64,000 nt of DNA from the NCBI GenBank assembly GCA_018127085.1, contig CM030723.1, positions 191,685 to 255,684 of the forward strand. Reading direction: 5' to 3'. The notes below the pieces were generated by a model, which was not told the origin of the DNA, made no database searches, and saw nothing but the letters and a program-made list of their open reading frames with translations. The position numbers were made by a program, and so were the translations under genes. The stretch is from Pneumocystis sp. 'macacae'. Taxonomy: Eukaryota > Ascomycota > Pneumocystomycetes > Pneumocystales > Pneumocystaceae. Each line of letters begins with the position of its first letter. The first letter of the stretch is position 1. Shown one piece after another: positions 1 through 11,473 of this stretch.

Positions 1-271
1 TAGTCGAAGTAACTCCTCAAGACCATAAAAATTTTACATCATTAATTACAATTGCTCAAGTAGAAAATTCTATCTTTTTACCTTAGAATTAACAAAAAAA
101 CAGACAGAGCTTGAAGCTTATAAGAATTTTGGGAAAAACAAAAATTCCGAAAAAAACAATATAACGGAACAAAAAATTTCTGATGAAGAACATGCACAAG
201 TTCTTACAATAAAGAAATTAATAAAAATCAAAGGATATTCAGCACTCGTAAAATTTTTAACTACATATTAA
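1..271 (+). CDS. 3' end of an unidentified gene (partial)
   Basis: The last two exons of a gene that begins before the window. Reading frame 3 is open from base 3 and encodes VEVTPQDHKNFTSLITIAQ. It then meets a likely 44-nt intron (60-103) with donor GTAGAA, a TTAAC branch-like site and acceptor CAG. The final exon (104-271) continues in phase with TELEAYKNFG, a Lys/Glu-rich stretch and the ending VKFLTTY, then TAA at 269-271. Without the intron, frame 3 stops at once, so the splice is well motivated. The C-terminus is charged and probably helical. I do not recognise the family. It is tail-to-tail with the AsnRS gene, with about 100 bases between stop codons. Confidence 0.55.
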
Positions 272-369
272 ATATTTAGACAATTTTATCAATCGAAAAA
301 TTTTAAATATTTTTCTATTTAAATTAGATGAATATTTATAATAAAAAAATATAAACAATAGTTAAATCT

Positions 370-2311
370 TTATGGTTTACATCTTCCAGTGAACCTTGGA
401 TACAGGCTACATTCCTTTACAGTATTTCTATTTGTTATCCATGCCACCATCCTTTCTAAACCAACTCCATAACCACCATGAGGACATGTACCATATTTTC
501 TTAAATCGAGATACCTATATTATTATAATTGTGAATAATAAAGTTTAATAAGACAAACCAGTAATATGGCGAAGGATCAATATTTCTTATCTCAAACGCT
601 TCTACTAACTCATCAAAGTCAAAAATTCTCATACTACCACCAACCACCTCTCCAACACCAGGCTAAACTATTAGTATAAAATATAAAAATGAAACAACAT
701 ACAAGCAACAAATCAACGCTTTCTGTAAAATCAGTATTCTCGGAAATACGCTTTATATAAAATGATTTCAAGTCAGCAGGAAATTCTATTAAAAAAATAG
801 GTTGTTGAATTTGATCAACGATTTTCCTTTCTGCAAATTCAGTAATATCCTCACCAAGCATATAATTTTCGCCATTGGAATTCAAAATACCATGTTCATT
901 ACAATATTTAATAGCATCTATATATTTCATTCGCAAAAAAGGCCTTTGTGGCTTTTTAAAATTAGGATTTAAACTTTCTATCAAAGAAAATGCAATGGGA
1001 TCTTCAAAAAGTAAATCCAAAGAAAGACATATCTACAATATATTACTTAAAATCAAAAAATTTAGAACTAGCTTACAAATTCTTCTAAATGATTCAAAAA
1101 TTCATCAAATGATAAAAATGCTAATTCAGCCTCCATATGTGAAAACTCAGAAAGATGGCGTCTAGTATGAGACAATTCTGCTCTAAAGCTCTCTTGAATG
1201 CAATAAACATTACCCAGTGCTGGCAAGCATGTTTCTAAATATAATTGACTCGATTGCGTCAAATAAGCCTTTCATATCTCAAAAAAAAAGAAAAAAAACT
1301 CTGAAAAATTCACCTTTTCACCATAATAGTTCAAATCAAAAAGCGTAGCACCACCTTCTACTTGTGTCTGTACTAAACATGGAGGTGTTACCTCCATAAT
1401 TCCCATTTTTTCATAAACAGCTCTAAACGCAGCCAGAAGACGCGCTCGAACCTTCAAAACTGAACTAGATATTTCCCCACGAATTACAAAATGACGCTGA
1501 TCATACAAAACTTGTGATTCTGCTTCAACATTAAGTTTATTAGTAAAACAAAGATCTCCTCCAGGAGCTTTTTGAATAATTTCAAAATAACTAACATGTA
1601 ACTCATGATTATCTGGAGCAGTCTTCCCATCAGGCAATGCAGTAATTGTCCCATAAAATGTAAGAGTTGTTTCAACTGTTAGAGTTAGAACATCAGGAAT
1701 TCGTGCCTAAAACAATATCAAAATTGACCATAAATAAACATAAATATTCAAACAATGGTCCCGCTTATTATACATTGAAGGTAGCCAGTTCCATCGCGAA
1801 GTATAACAAATATCAAGTCCTTCTGATGTCGTAGACGATGAATCCACCCTGAAACCTTGACAAGTATTGCCCGAAAGTCCTTCGCCTGACGAATCTTAAT
1901 ATTTACAGCCTTATCGAAATTTTCGTCTTTATTAAAAAAACCAGTTCCAAGACAATCCTGTTGCTCAGATTCTTTTTTACGACCAAATTCTTGAATTTTC
2001 ATATGACACAAAGACTCTTCTAACTTTTGCTGTTTCTTCAAAAAGATAGAATATGACTTTTTAGCCTTCTTAAGACCAGTAGCTGTAATTTCTTTATATT
2101 CATTCTCAGATATTTTTCGAATATATATCTTCGCAGAATCATTACCAATTTCAAGAGCTTTTAATACTGTACGAAGCGGATTTTCGATAGAGCCACCCGT
2201 ATTATCGTCTACACCAGCAGCTTCATCAACATAAAGATGTAATGGAGAGTCTAACTCTTAGTATTTTTTCCTAATATTGTTTAACTGACCAGAAATTTGT
2301 TTTTCACACAT
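370..2311 (-). CDS. DED81: cytosolic asparaginyl-tRNA synthetase
   Basis: Class II aminoacyl-tRNA synthetase that charges tRNA-Asn in the cytosol. The N-terminal eukaryotic extension ([13 protein letters not shown], then a Lys-rich helix with KKAKKS and KKQQK) matches fungal AsnRS. It is followed by the OB-fold anticodon-binding domain ([14 protein letters not shown]). The catalytic core shows the stretch before motif 2 ([19 protein letters not shown]), motif 2 ([21 protein letters not shown]) and motif 3 ([15 protein letters not shown]). The C-terminus is [11 protein letters not shown]. At least five introns are visible. The first exon (ATG at 2309-2311) encodes only MCEKQIS and is joined over a 33-nt intron (2257-2289). 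A stop lies directly upstream of the second exon and no ATG follows, so this splice is needed. The 5' end is divergent from the MRN1-like gene. Confidence 0.93.
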
Positions 2312-2907
2312 TTAAAACCACTTTTTTGATTTTAGAAAAAAACAAATAGAATCAAAAAAGATAAAACTATATTAAATTTTGAATTAAATCTCAAGAAAAT
2401 ATAGAAACTTTTTAGCCTTTTAATTTAATCCGACTTAATTCAATCGCAGACATTCGGAACCGGTTCAACATCAGTAAAATATAAAAATACAAAATTGCTA
2501 TCAAAAATAGAAAAAATAGAGGTATAAATGAAAATATGCGAGTTAATTAGAAATTATGAACCAATATACATTAGATTCAATAAGAATTTCTTTTTTTCAT
2601 TTGCTAAACGACCGTATAACGAGTATTAAAAATTAAAAAATATTTACTTGAGCTTTGGATAGAACGATTAAAATTTCCAACACTATTATTAAAAAGAAAC
2701 AAACATTTCATATGTAAATACAAAATTGCTTGTTTCTTTTTAAAATTATCCATACAGAATTTCAAAGAAAAAACAAAACAAAAGATACAATCTTTTTTCA
2801 AAGTCTTAAATCTTTTTATCTTAAAACGAAAAATTTTCACACAAAACAATTTTTTTTTTATATTGAACTGTATTTATTATCATTTTTCTTAAAAGAAGCA
2901 ACTTAAC
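2312..2907. other. divergent intergenic region, AsnRS / MRN1-like
   Basis: About 600 bases, very AT-rich, between two divergent starts. A 10-base palindrome GAACCGGTTC near 2457-2466 stands out in the AT background. A minus-strand open frame at 2604-2849 is Lys/Phe low-complexity and is probably not a gene. I see no RNA gene. Confidence 0.5.
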
Positions 2908-4932
2908 ATGCACAATGAACATAAAAACACTAGGTCACCGCATCACGATACAATTCAGTACAAAGAAGACACATCTACTAAAATGAATAATCAGAAAGGG
3001 GATACTTCAGTTAAAAACGTTTCTCAAAATTCTACTCAAAATACTGACTGCATACTTAACCAGCAGAGCTTCCCAGTAATTCTTCCTTCTCAACATCCAA
3101 TAACCTCCCCTTTCACATCACACACTACTTCTTTTCCATCACATAATATTAGAATCAATACATATCCAACTAATTCATCTACAAGTCCAGGGTACGCTGA
3201 AATTACTGCACCTGGATTTATAGACTCGCAATTTTCTATTTTTCCTCAGTTTTACGGTAATATTTCTCTTCCATCTAACATTCCTAAATTAGGGAGAACC
3301 GTATGCTTTTATATAAAAAATATATTTCATTTGCTTAGCTTTAATAGGTATACATCGGAAATATTCCTAGTGAAACAACGGTCAATGAGATTCTATCACA
3401 AGTTAAAACTGGACCAATTGAATCAGTCCGCCTTCTTCCGGACAAAAATTGTGCATTTATATCATTTCTAGATACATCACCAGCTGCTTTATTTTATGAA
3501 GAAGCAATCATAAAAAAATTGAACTTTCATGGCAAAGAAGCAAAAATTGGATGGGGAAAACCAAGCTCTATATCTTCAACAGTAATGCTAGCTGTTCAAC
3601 AATCAGGCGCAACAAGAAATGTTTATCTAGGAAATCTTCCAGAAAATATTACAGAAGAAGAAATAAGAGAAGATTTAAGCAAATTCGGAACAATCGATCA
3701 AATTAAAATCATTAAAAATAAAGGCATTGGATTTGTGCATTTTCTTAGCATATCTAATGCAATGAAAGCTGTCCAACAGCTCCCTATGGAACATAAATGG
3801 TCAAATCGTAAAATATCTTACGGAAAAGATCGGTGGTACGTATATGTTTATATACTTATTTTTTAACTATTTATAGTGCACAGCCTTTTAAGCAACAATC
3901 CACAGTTTCCCAAGACTCCGTTTTATTAAGTAATTTTAACAAAAGCCAATTAACATCCCAAATGGCTGCTATGAATTTGATTATTCCCAATTATCCAAAT
4001 TATCAGGATTTAGGACATTCTAATGCTAATTCACACTCTATAATTGGTAATAGAACAGTTTATCTAGGAAATATTCATCCAGAAACAACCATAGAAGAAA
4101 TTTGTAATATTGTCAGAGGAGGAATCTTGCATCAAATTAAATATTTTCGCGAAAAACATATTTGTTTTGTCACATTTATTAGTCCTGCCTCATCAATACT
4201 GTTTTACAATGTATCTATTATTCATGGTCTAATCATTCATAATCGGAAAATAAAAGTAGGGTTTGGAAAACATTCTGGCCTTTTACCATCGTCCATTGCA
4301 ATTGCTGTTGCTTCAGGTGCAACTAGAAATATTTATATTGGAAATATTAATGAAAATATAACTATAATCAAACTTAAAAAAGATTTTTCTCAGTGGGGAG
4401 AAACCGAATTAATTAATATACTAAAAGAAAAAAATTGTGCTTTTGTAAATTTCACAAACATAGAAGATGCAATAAAAGCCATCGAAGGAATAAAATCCAA
4501 AGAAGATTATAAAAAGTTTAGGATTAGCTTTGGCAAAGACAGGTATTTAAAATTCAAGAGAAAACATAATTTTTAAATATCTTTAGATGTGGAAATCTTC
4601 CAAAACAAATCATTAGCCATAGTGACAAATTATCATTATCTCAACCTAAAACTCCACATACAAGCTATAATATATTTCATCCTATAGAAAACCCATATAC
4701 TACGAATATCGTAGAAACAACACATCCTGAGCAAAAATTTCAAAATGAAATTCCGTATTATACCAACTTCCCTCCAAATAAAAACAATGACAATATTAAT
4801 GCAGATGAAAGACCTCTCTCACCTTTATTATACAACTCAATACCTTATAACGATGCTTCAACTAATAACAATAACCAACTAACATATGGAATAATATTCA
4901 ACTACAAACAAGATGAAACCAAACAAAGCTAA
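2908..4932 (+). CDS. MRN1: four-RRM RNA-binding protein, Mrn1 type
   Basis: Probable cytoplasmic mRNA-binding protein. After a Ser/Thr/Pro/Asn-rich N-terminus of about 130 residues come four RRMs. RRM1 begins [17 protein letters not shown]2 begins [19 protein letters not shown]3 begins [13 protein letters not shown] and RRM4 begins [19 protein letters not shown]1 and RRM3 each end in a KIGWGK or KVGFGK strand, and RRM2 and RRM4 in the GKDRC motif typical of Mrn1. The exon joins restore these motifs: the intron after RT (3301-3347), the GTACGT intron after 3836 that gives KDRC-AQPF, and the intron before 4586 that gives KDRC-GNLPK. The Asn/Pro/Tyr-rich tail stops at 4930-4932. The assignment rests on domain order and the GATRN and GKDRC signatures. 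Confidence 0.85.
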
Positions 4933-5284
4933 TTCCCATATTACTAAATAAATTATAAGTAGTATTTTAAGGATATATTAGCTTTCTATAAGTAATATCT
5001 TTTATAAAAAATCAAATATACATTAAATCCCGAAATTACATCAAACATGAAAACAGGCAATCATGGCAAGTATTCTATATCGTTGTATTTATGCAAAGTC
5101 ATGCAACAAGAGCGATTAAATTTGACATATTTCCCTAATATTATATAAAAACAGTCTCTACAAATTACCGTTATTTTTAAAACCTTGAAATAGGAATCCC
5201 AACGCTAATTCCTTAACATATTGTAACACAATTATATAATCTTTAAACCATAATATTTTGAAAGAGATGATGTTTAATAATACT
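4933..5284. other. convergent intergenic region
   Basis: About 350 AT-rich bases between two convergent 3' ends (MRN1-like and AKR1). I see no gene, RNA or repeat. Confidence 0.5.
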
Positions 5285-7776
5285 CTAAATCTCGTCTAGC
5301 AAAACGTCTTGATAATCTTTATTTAAATCCTCATGAAACAAAGAAAAATCGTATAGATAATAATAATTAACCAAATGGCCTTTAATGTAGCCAAAACCTT
5401 CGTTATAAGATTGTTTTGTATTAATAATACCTAGTCCGTTTTTTTTTCCTATCCCAATAGACCAGAAATCTCTACAATTTGACAAAACACCATTATTAAA
5501 AGGATTCTTTATTCTATTTGATCCTAGTGTAAACCTCATTATAAAAATATTTACTATTTTTAAAAAATGATAAACACCCAAAAATCTTAATAGTTTCCAA
5601 AATATTTGCTTTTTTCTAGGAGAATAATGATAATTCAAAGATTGATTATTCAACAAAGTAACCCGTAACCGACTTGCTAGACTTTCGTTATAAAATTTGT
5701 GTTCAATTCCATCTATAAAACCATATTTATAAAAATTCCTTGCATCATTTGTAGTTATAGATAATGAAATTTGAAAAACTTGAACAACCAGAAGTAACAT
5801 AACCCAAACAAAGTGTAAACTAATCCATAATGCCAACACAGTTGTAAAAGAATCTAACAAAAAAGGTTTACAAAGCAATTCTGATGAAACAAAACATTCT
5901 TTAGGGGATTCAGAAACACTTGAGACATCATAATCTAAAAATTGATCAATAAAAACATAGAATAAAGGAAAAGATACAAATGAATAATAAACGAATAAAA
6001 AGAACGATTCCCATTTGAAACATCACAATATAAATAATAAATGACTTATGATTCCCTAAACCTATGCAATTTCCAATCCAAGGACAATGACTAAAAAATC
6101 AGCCTTCACAATAAATCATCATTACATACTGATCAAAACGTGCCACACATCTTGAACATAATTTACAATGTTTACTCCTTAGTGGTTTCCTTAAATAACA
6201 AAAAATACAATAGTTCTCTATCATAAATAATTTTTCTTTAATCAAATGCTCTATTATTGCTTTTTGCTCTTCAACCCCTTGTGGTTTAGGTATATATCCT
6301 GGATTTGAAAACATAGTGTGAAAAAAACAAACAATAGTAAGAAAAGAAACAATAAAAAGTAAAATATTAAAAAAAAAAGCAAACTCCCAAGTAGCTACAG
6401 TTGTTAAAATAAATTTCCCAGAAAATGCATACTTGGAAGTAAAACAAATATCCATCGAAAAATAACCCAAGCTAGTGTTCCAAAAAATATACCGCTAAGA
6501 TATTTCTATTCAATTAAAAAACAAAATTTAAAATAATATTAACTCACTGTTTTATGAGTAATAAGAAAAGGATCCAACTCTATTGAAATAATTTTGATAA
6601 AAAACTGATGAAAACCTATCGAAAGTAATAATACCAGAAATATAGATATATATATATAAACCACAGTCAAAATCCATATCAAAAAACCAATAACAAAGAA
6701 TGGTCCAAAAAACAAAATCATATTAGAATTTTTCTAGAATATTTAATGAGAATTTAATAAAATTAAACCTTACAGAAGTTAATAGGCGTTTTTTTAATTT
6801 TCCAGAAGCATCCCTTCCAGCTTCATACAACGCCTTCTTCCAAAGCCCATAGCGATTCATTTCTTTTGCTATTATTTCAGGAGTTTTACCATTATATTCT
6901 TTTACGAACACATCTGAACCGGCCTCAACCAATCTTTTAATACATACTTTATTGCCTAAAATAAAATAAGACTTTCCAAAAAACACAATTATTCTTTACC
7001 ATTTACAATTGCCCAATGAAGAGCAGTCATTCCCTGTTTATCCTGCAGTTTAACATTTGCACCCCAACGAAGAAGCATATCAAGAATTAATTCATCTCCA
7101 TTATATGCAGCCCACATAAGCGGTGTACGATCATTATCGTCTAAACAATCAACCTGGATATTTTGATAAAGAAGATAGAGAACAAGCATCACACTTGAGC
7201 GATGAGTTGCCAAATGAAGCACTGTAAATCCTTGTACATCTGTAAGATGTAAACATGCCCCATAATGAAGTAGCATATGAACAGTATACAAATTCCCATT
7301 CCTAATCCAATTTAACAACATCCAAACCCAAAACATACAAAATTCACTTTGCAGCCCAATGTAAAGGAGTTGCATGAAATTCATTATCTTGTGCATTTAT
7401 ATCCGCGCCATTCAACACAAGATATCGCACAACGTCTACATGATCATTGATTGAAGCCCAATGAAGTGCTGTTACACCCTGAATATCTATCACATTAGGC
7501 ATAATTTCCCCAGATCTACACATCTGTTCAACCAAGTCCAAGTTACCCTGTTTGGAAGCCATAAAAAAAATATCAAGAAGAGAAGTTTCTTCTGCCCAGT
7601 GAACAATCAATCATATTTTTTTCATAAAACTACTAACCTTGTTGATTTTCATATTTTCCTCCAATACCTAAGACTATTTCATTACTTAACTTTGCAGAAG
7701 AAAATATAGGCCCAGGTAATACGATTCCATGCTGTTGAATACCCCTACAATGGGAAATACCAACTGTCTTCACCAT
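5285..7776 (-). CDS. AKR1: ankyrin-repeat DHHC palmitoyltransferase Akr1
   Basis: Golgi/endosomal membrane protein S-acyltransferase. The start (ATG 7774-7776) gives MVKTVGISHCRG. A GTTAGT intron then leads into five or six ankyrin repeats (GVTALHWASINDHVDVVRYL, TPLHWAA, GFTVLHLATHRS, RTPLMWAAYNGDELILDML, GMTALHWAIVNG). The membrane half has hydrophobic segments near 6540-6720 and 6340-6470, and the Cys-rich domain [23 protein letters not shown]. The DHHC tetrapeptide is split by a GTATGT intron between its two His codons. Unspliced, the frame reads FDQYVMM and ends. At least two more hydrophobic segments follow, and the protein ends QDVLLDEI. Most introns are 40-50 nt. The catalytic motif here is canonical DHHC, whereas budding-yeast Akr1 has DHYC. 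Confidence 0.92.
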
Positions 7777-8119
7777 AAAAATAATTTATAAAATATTTAT
7801 AATCGATAATCCCGAAAATCTGGATACAAGATTAATAAAATAATTTTAAAAAATACAAAAAAGACTAACCAAAAAACAACTATGCACGCCATTTGAGTCA
7901 AAATATTACATAAGAGTATATTTTCTGTATAAATATAAAAGACATTGTCCTTAATAAAGATAAATCATACTATGTATATCTTTAAGAAAAAGAATGCAGA
8001 AAACATGTATTAAGGAAATATTAAGACCATCCTGAATATTTTGATTCCAATACTGCTTTTTTTTACTAGAAAAAAACAAGATTGACAAAATGTCTAGAAA
8101 ACAAAATGTTGTATCCAAA
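7777..8119. other. intergenic region upstream of AKR1
   Basis: About 340 AT-rich bases between SRP102 (upstream, same strand) and AKR1. It should hold the AKR1 promoter. No other gene is seen. Confidence 0.5.
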
Positions 8120-8854
8120 TCAGAATAAAGAACGAAACATCCATTCAGTCCAGCTAGAAAAACGATCATTTTCAACACTTCCATTCAAAACAACAACATC
8201 AAGCCCCCGTATATCATCCAATTGAACCTTTCCTTCTGCATTAATTAACCAATCATCATCATCATCTTTCTCATCTATTTCAGCAATGCCTTTTGAACGG
8301 GAAAATGAAATCTCCTCAAGATTCTCCTCAAGAATAGATGATATTTTTGATGCAGACAAAGATGTAAATAAATCATCTTTATTTGCAGCAATTAGAAGTG
8401 ATTTAATTTTCTTGACACGTAGATCTTTTAAGAGTAAATAAAGCAGTTGAGAAACATGATGCACATTTTTTATAATTATTGAAGAATCAAGCATGAAAAT
8501 AACAGATTGGATATGATCGGTTTCACGGAACATATGATAAAATTTAGAATGACCAGGGAAATCAACTAAAACAACTTTTTTTCCAGGAAAAAAGCAAGAT
8601 ATAGATTCATTAGGCAAAATTGACGTGTAAGACTTTCGTTTATAACCATAACATAACTATATAAATTGTTCTAGTACAAAAAAATAAGTCAAAAATATAC
8701 ATACTTTCATAAAAAAAGAAGTTTTTCCAGAACCTTGAACACCTAAAATCGCAATCTTTTTCAAAAACCTCTGTTTCCAATAAAATGAAACAAGAAAAAT
8801 AGAAAAAATCAGACAAAATCCTGTTGAAAATAGCGTTAACCAAAATATTTGCAT
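8120..8854 (-). CDS. SRP102: signal recognition particle receptor subunit beta
   Basis: ER-membrane small GTPase that anchors the SRP receptor alpha subunit. The start at ATG 8852-8854 gives MQIFWLTLFSTGF, an N-terminal transmembrane segment. The P-loop GVQGSGKTS follows. An intron comes after FFMKV, then the G3 motif DFPGH and the G4 motif NKDD. The tail is a short helix ending WMFRSLF. This is the usual SRPR-beta layout. An in-frame GTG slightly upstream could lengthen the frame, but ATG is the natural start. It lies head-to-tail between SNF5 (upstream) and AKR1 (downstream), with about 130 bases from the SNF5 stop. Confidence 0.9.
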
Positions 8855-8981
8855 TGCTTGTATAAACGCAAGTATCACGTGAACCGAAGCAAAAGTAGAA
8901 AAGGAAAAAAGATAATAAAATACAAAACATGGGCTTTTATTATATTAAGATTAATGTTACACTTGAACAACATAATGGGTA

Positions 8982-10822
8982 TCACGAAGAACTCATCCGT
9001 AGTCTTTCCTCTACTCGAGTACGATGACTACGATTCTTCAAATGAATTTCAAAGTTTTCAACAGTCAAAGCAGGTCCAGGAATGTATAACTTTCCAGGGC
9101 AATCATTGCAACGGATACGTACAGTCGCTTCAGCAGTACTATTTCCTTGTCGAACAAAACCTTCAAAACGATCATGAGGATAACGTTGACGAAGTGAATC
9201 TAATGCAACAACAAGCCATGAAGGAAGCTAAAAATGTTAAAAAACAACAAAACAAAAGAAAATTACAGGAAGAGACGGAGAAACTAAACCACTAGATGGA
9301 GATGAATAAGATTTTATGTCCGAGATACTTGTTAAAAACTCCTTTAAACGAGGTATTTTGAATTTTAAAATATAACGAGAGGATAAAGAAGGACTCATTG
9401 ATGGTGAAAACACATGTTGAACTGGAGTTTTCATTCGTATATCACGTGACGGAGGAGGTGTTCGTTGTCTTTCATTTAACAACCTTTCCAAGTCATCGTC
9501 ATCATTCAAACCAGGAATTGGTACTTTATTAATCCCATATTGATCAACATAAAAATTTTCTGGAACCAAAACACTATGTATAATTGGTGTACGCTGAGTC
9601 TTAAGCCTCTCATTAAATTCTGGAAGCTGTATGCCTCGACGTGCACGAATCTGACGTCTCTTGCGACGTGCATCCCTCTCATTTTCTTTATTTTGCTTCT
9701 CTACCTCGGACTCTGAAAGCTCATATAAAATAGGCGAGTATTCATTCAATGTCTCCACAGACCGGAATATAGATGAAACAGTAGGAAGTATTGCCGTCTT
9801 AATATCTTCATCTTCAACAGGTCTACCATCAAAAGGATATCCAACAAGAAATAAAGATTTTGTATACATTTGCGCCTGTTCTCGGATCGAATGAGCAATT
9901 GCTGTTCTAAAAACATTCAATATATAATCTAACTTATAGTTTCAATGCTATACTTAAATTCGCCAATTAAAGCAAGTTCATGACACATTCTCTCGGCAAA
10001 AACCTCAGGATCGTTGTAAGGATTATTAATATCCCATTCAAAAGTATCTACTAAATTGTACTGGGCAATAATGATGTCTAACTTTACAACTATTCATCTC
10101 TATAACGACATAAAAGAAAAAGAAGCACACCTTGACTTGAATCCTCATATCATCATCTTTATACGCAGTATAAGGCTGTTCCGATACCAAAAATGTATTC
10201 GAAAGCTCCGAATTATGCACAGAATCATTTAAAATATGATGGTGATACTCACTTAGCTGATCTGTAATACATTTCGCAATAGATGTAGCAAAATATGGTT
10301 GAGGCGGTAAACTAAAATCCTCACACAAGACCTCAGCAAACTGTTCTGGAGAGATAGAAACCTCATGAAGATTCCATGTAAATGTATCTCGTAAACGGTA
10401 CCGATCAGAATCAACCTCAATACGTACAGGAACCAATAACTCTGGACGCTGAGACTGAATCAACATAATTTCCTTCGAACTAGAGACTTAATCAAAAAAA
10501 AAGAGATAGAAGCTTACATCCTAAACCTATTTGCCCTACTTTTCATATTTCTATGTTCATGTGGATATAACATGCGAGGTTTCACTCCTGTCCATCCATT
10601 TCCATATCCTGCATATCCTGTGCCAAAAACTTGTATTGAACCTTCAATACCTGATGATCGAAGCTTCATAATCCTACTAAGACGAAGCAATTCCCTTTTT
10701 TTCTGACGAACCAGCTTCAACTGATGCTCTTGCTGCTCCAACAATATTTGCTGATAAACTTCATCTCTTCGTTCAATCTCACTTAAGACTTGACCTTCAG
10801 TCTGAGAAGAATCTTCTGTCAT
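8982..10822 (-). CDS. SNF5: SWI/SNF chromatin-remodelling subunit Snf5
   Basis: Core subunit of the SWI/SNF nucleosome remodeller. The N-terminal exon (start 10820-10822) is Gln/Glu/Lys-rich and coiled-coil-like (EQQEHQLKLVRQKKREL). The second exon carries the first SNF5 repeat (PELLVPVRIEVDSDRYRLRD, TFTWNLHE, PEQFAEVLCEDFSLPP). After an intron comes the second repeat (LDIIIAQYNLVDTFEWDI, PEVFAERMCHELAL), then a basic stretch (KRRQIRARRG). The last exon, reached by an intron after LVSPSLP, encodes LPSWLVVALDSL and a putative CCHH zinc-binding motif, RIRCNDCPGKLY followed by EIHLKNRSH. It ends at a TGA (8982-8984). The C-terminal module resembles fission-yeast Snf5 rather than Sfh1. A plus-strand open frame over the last exon is an antisense shadow. 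Confidence 0.9.
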
Positions 10823-11066
10823 TTAAAACCATTTATATTAAAATTTTCTGCTTATTTCATGCATATTAAAATAATTCAATTGCTTATAATATTTTTATGC
10901 CGTCAATGGACAAAATCTAAAATTTTCGAAACATCGATGAGATCTTAAAAACTTGTCTAAAAAGAATCAAAAAACAGGCTTTTAATAAAAATATAAACAA
11001 TATAGAGTGAAATAATAACTAGTGTTTCTTTCCTAACAAAAAGAGCTCTATTCTAAGTTATCTGCA

Positions 11067-11313
11067 ATGTATTTAATGTATCATCTAAATGAAAATGGTG
11101 AACGTCTTTATACACTTCAAAAAGTCACCAAATCAGGAAAAAAAACACTATCTGCGCATCCCGCAAGGTAAAAAGACCTATTTTCAACTTTTTCTAGATT
11201 AGAAAAATAGATTTTCACCAGATGATAAATATTCACGACATCGAATTACTCTAAAAAAAAGGATTGGCATATGTCTAACGCAACTTCGTAAATATATATC
11301 TATTAACATTTAG
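11067..11313 (+). CDS. NOP10: H/ACA snoRNP protein Nop10
   Basis: A 67-residue nucleolar protein of the H/ACA pseudouridylation RNP, also needed for rRNA processing. Exon 1 (11067-11167) reads [19 protein letters not shown] and ends SAHPAR. A 43-nt intron (11168-11210, donor GTAAAA, acceptor ATAG) splits the Arg codon. Exon 2 (11211-11313) reads [17 protein letters not shown] and ends at TAG. The order MYLMY, YTL, AHPARFSPDD and RITLKKR is the Nop10 signature, and the usual family length is about 60-65 residues. Each exon is about 100 bases, so an ORF scan misses it. It is divergent from SNF5 and convergent with MDN1. Confidence 0.92.
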
Positions 11314-11473
11314 CTGTTTCTCATGATTAGTAGCACAAAGGCCTTTCTAATAAAATAAAAACATGCTCAAATGGGGAATTAAGGTATAAGAATCCACAGA
11401 AATCCATAAAGATTAAAATAGAGCTATAATCATATACAAAAGCAACAGTTTCCCCTTAGTCTACACGTTAAAA

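Noticed and set aside
2604..2849. Minus-strand frame of 81 codons
   Set aside because: Lys/Phe low complexity in AT-rich promoter DNA.
8849..9295. Plus-strand frame of 148 codons
   Set aside because: Antisense to the last SNF5 exon, which has conserved sequence and a proper intron; the plus frame matches no family.
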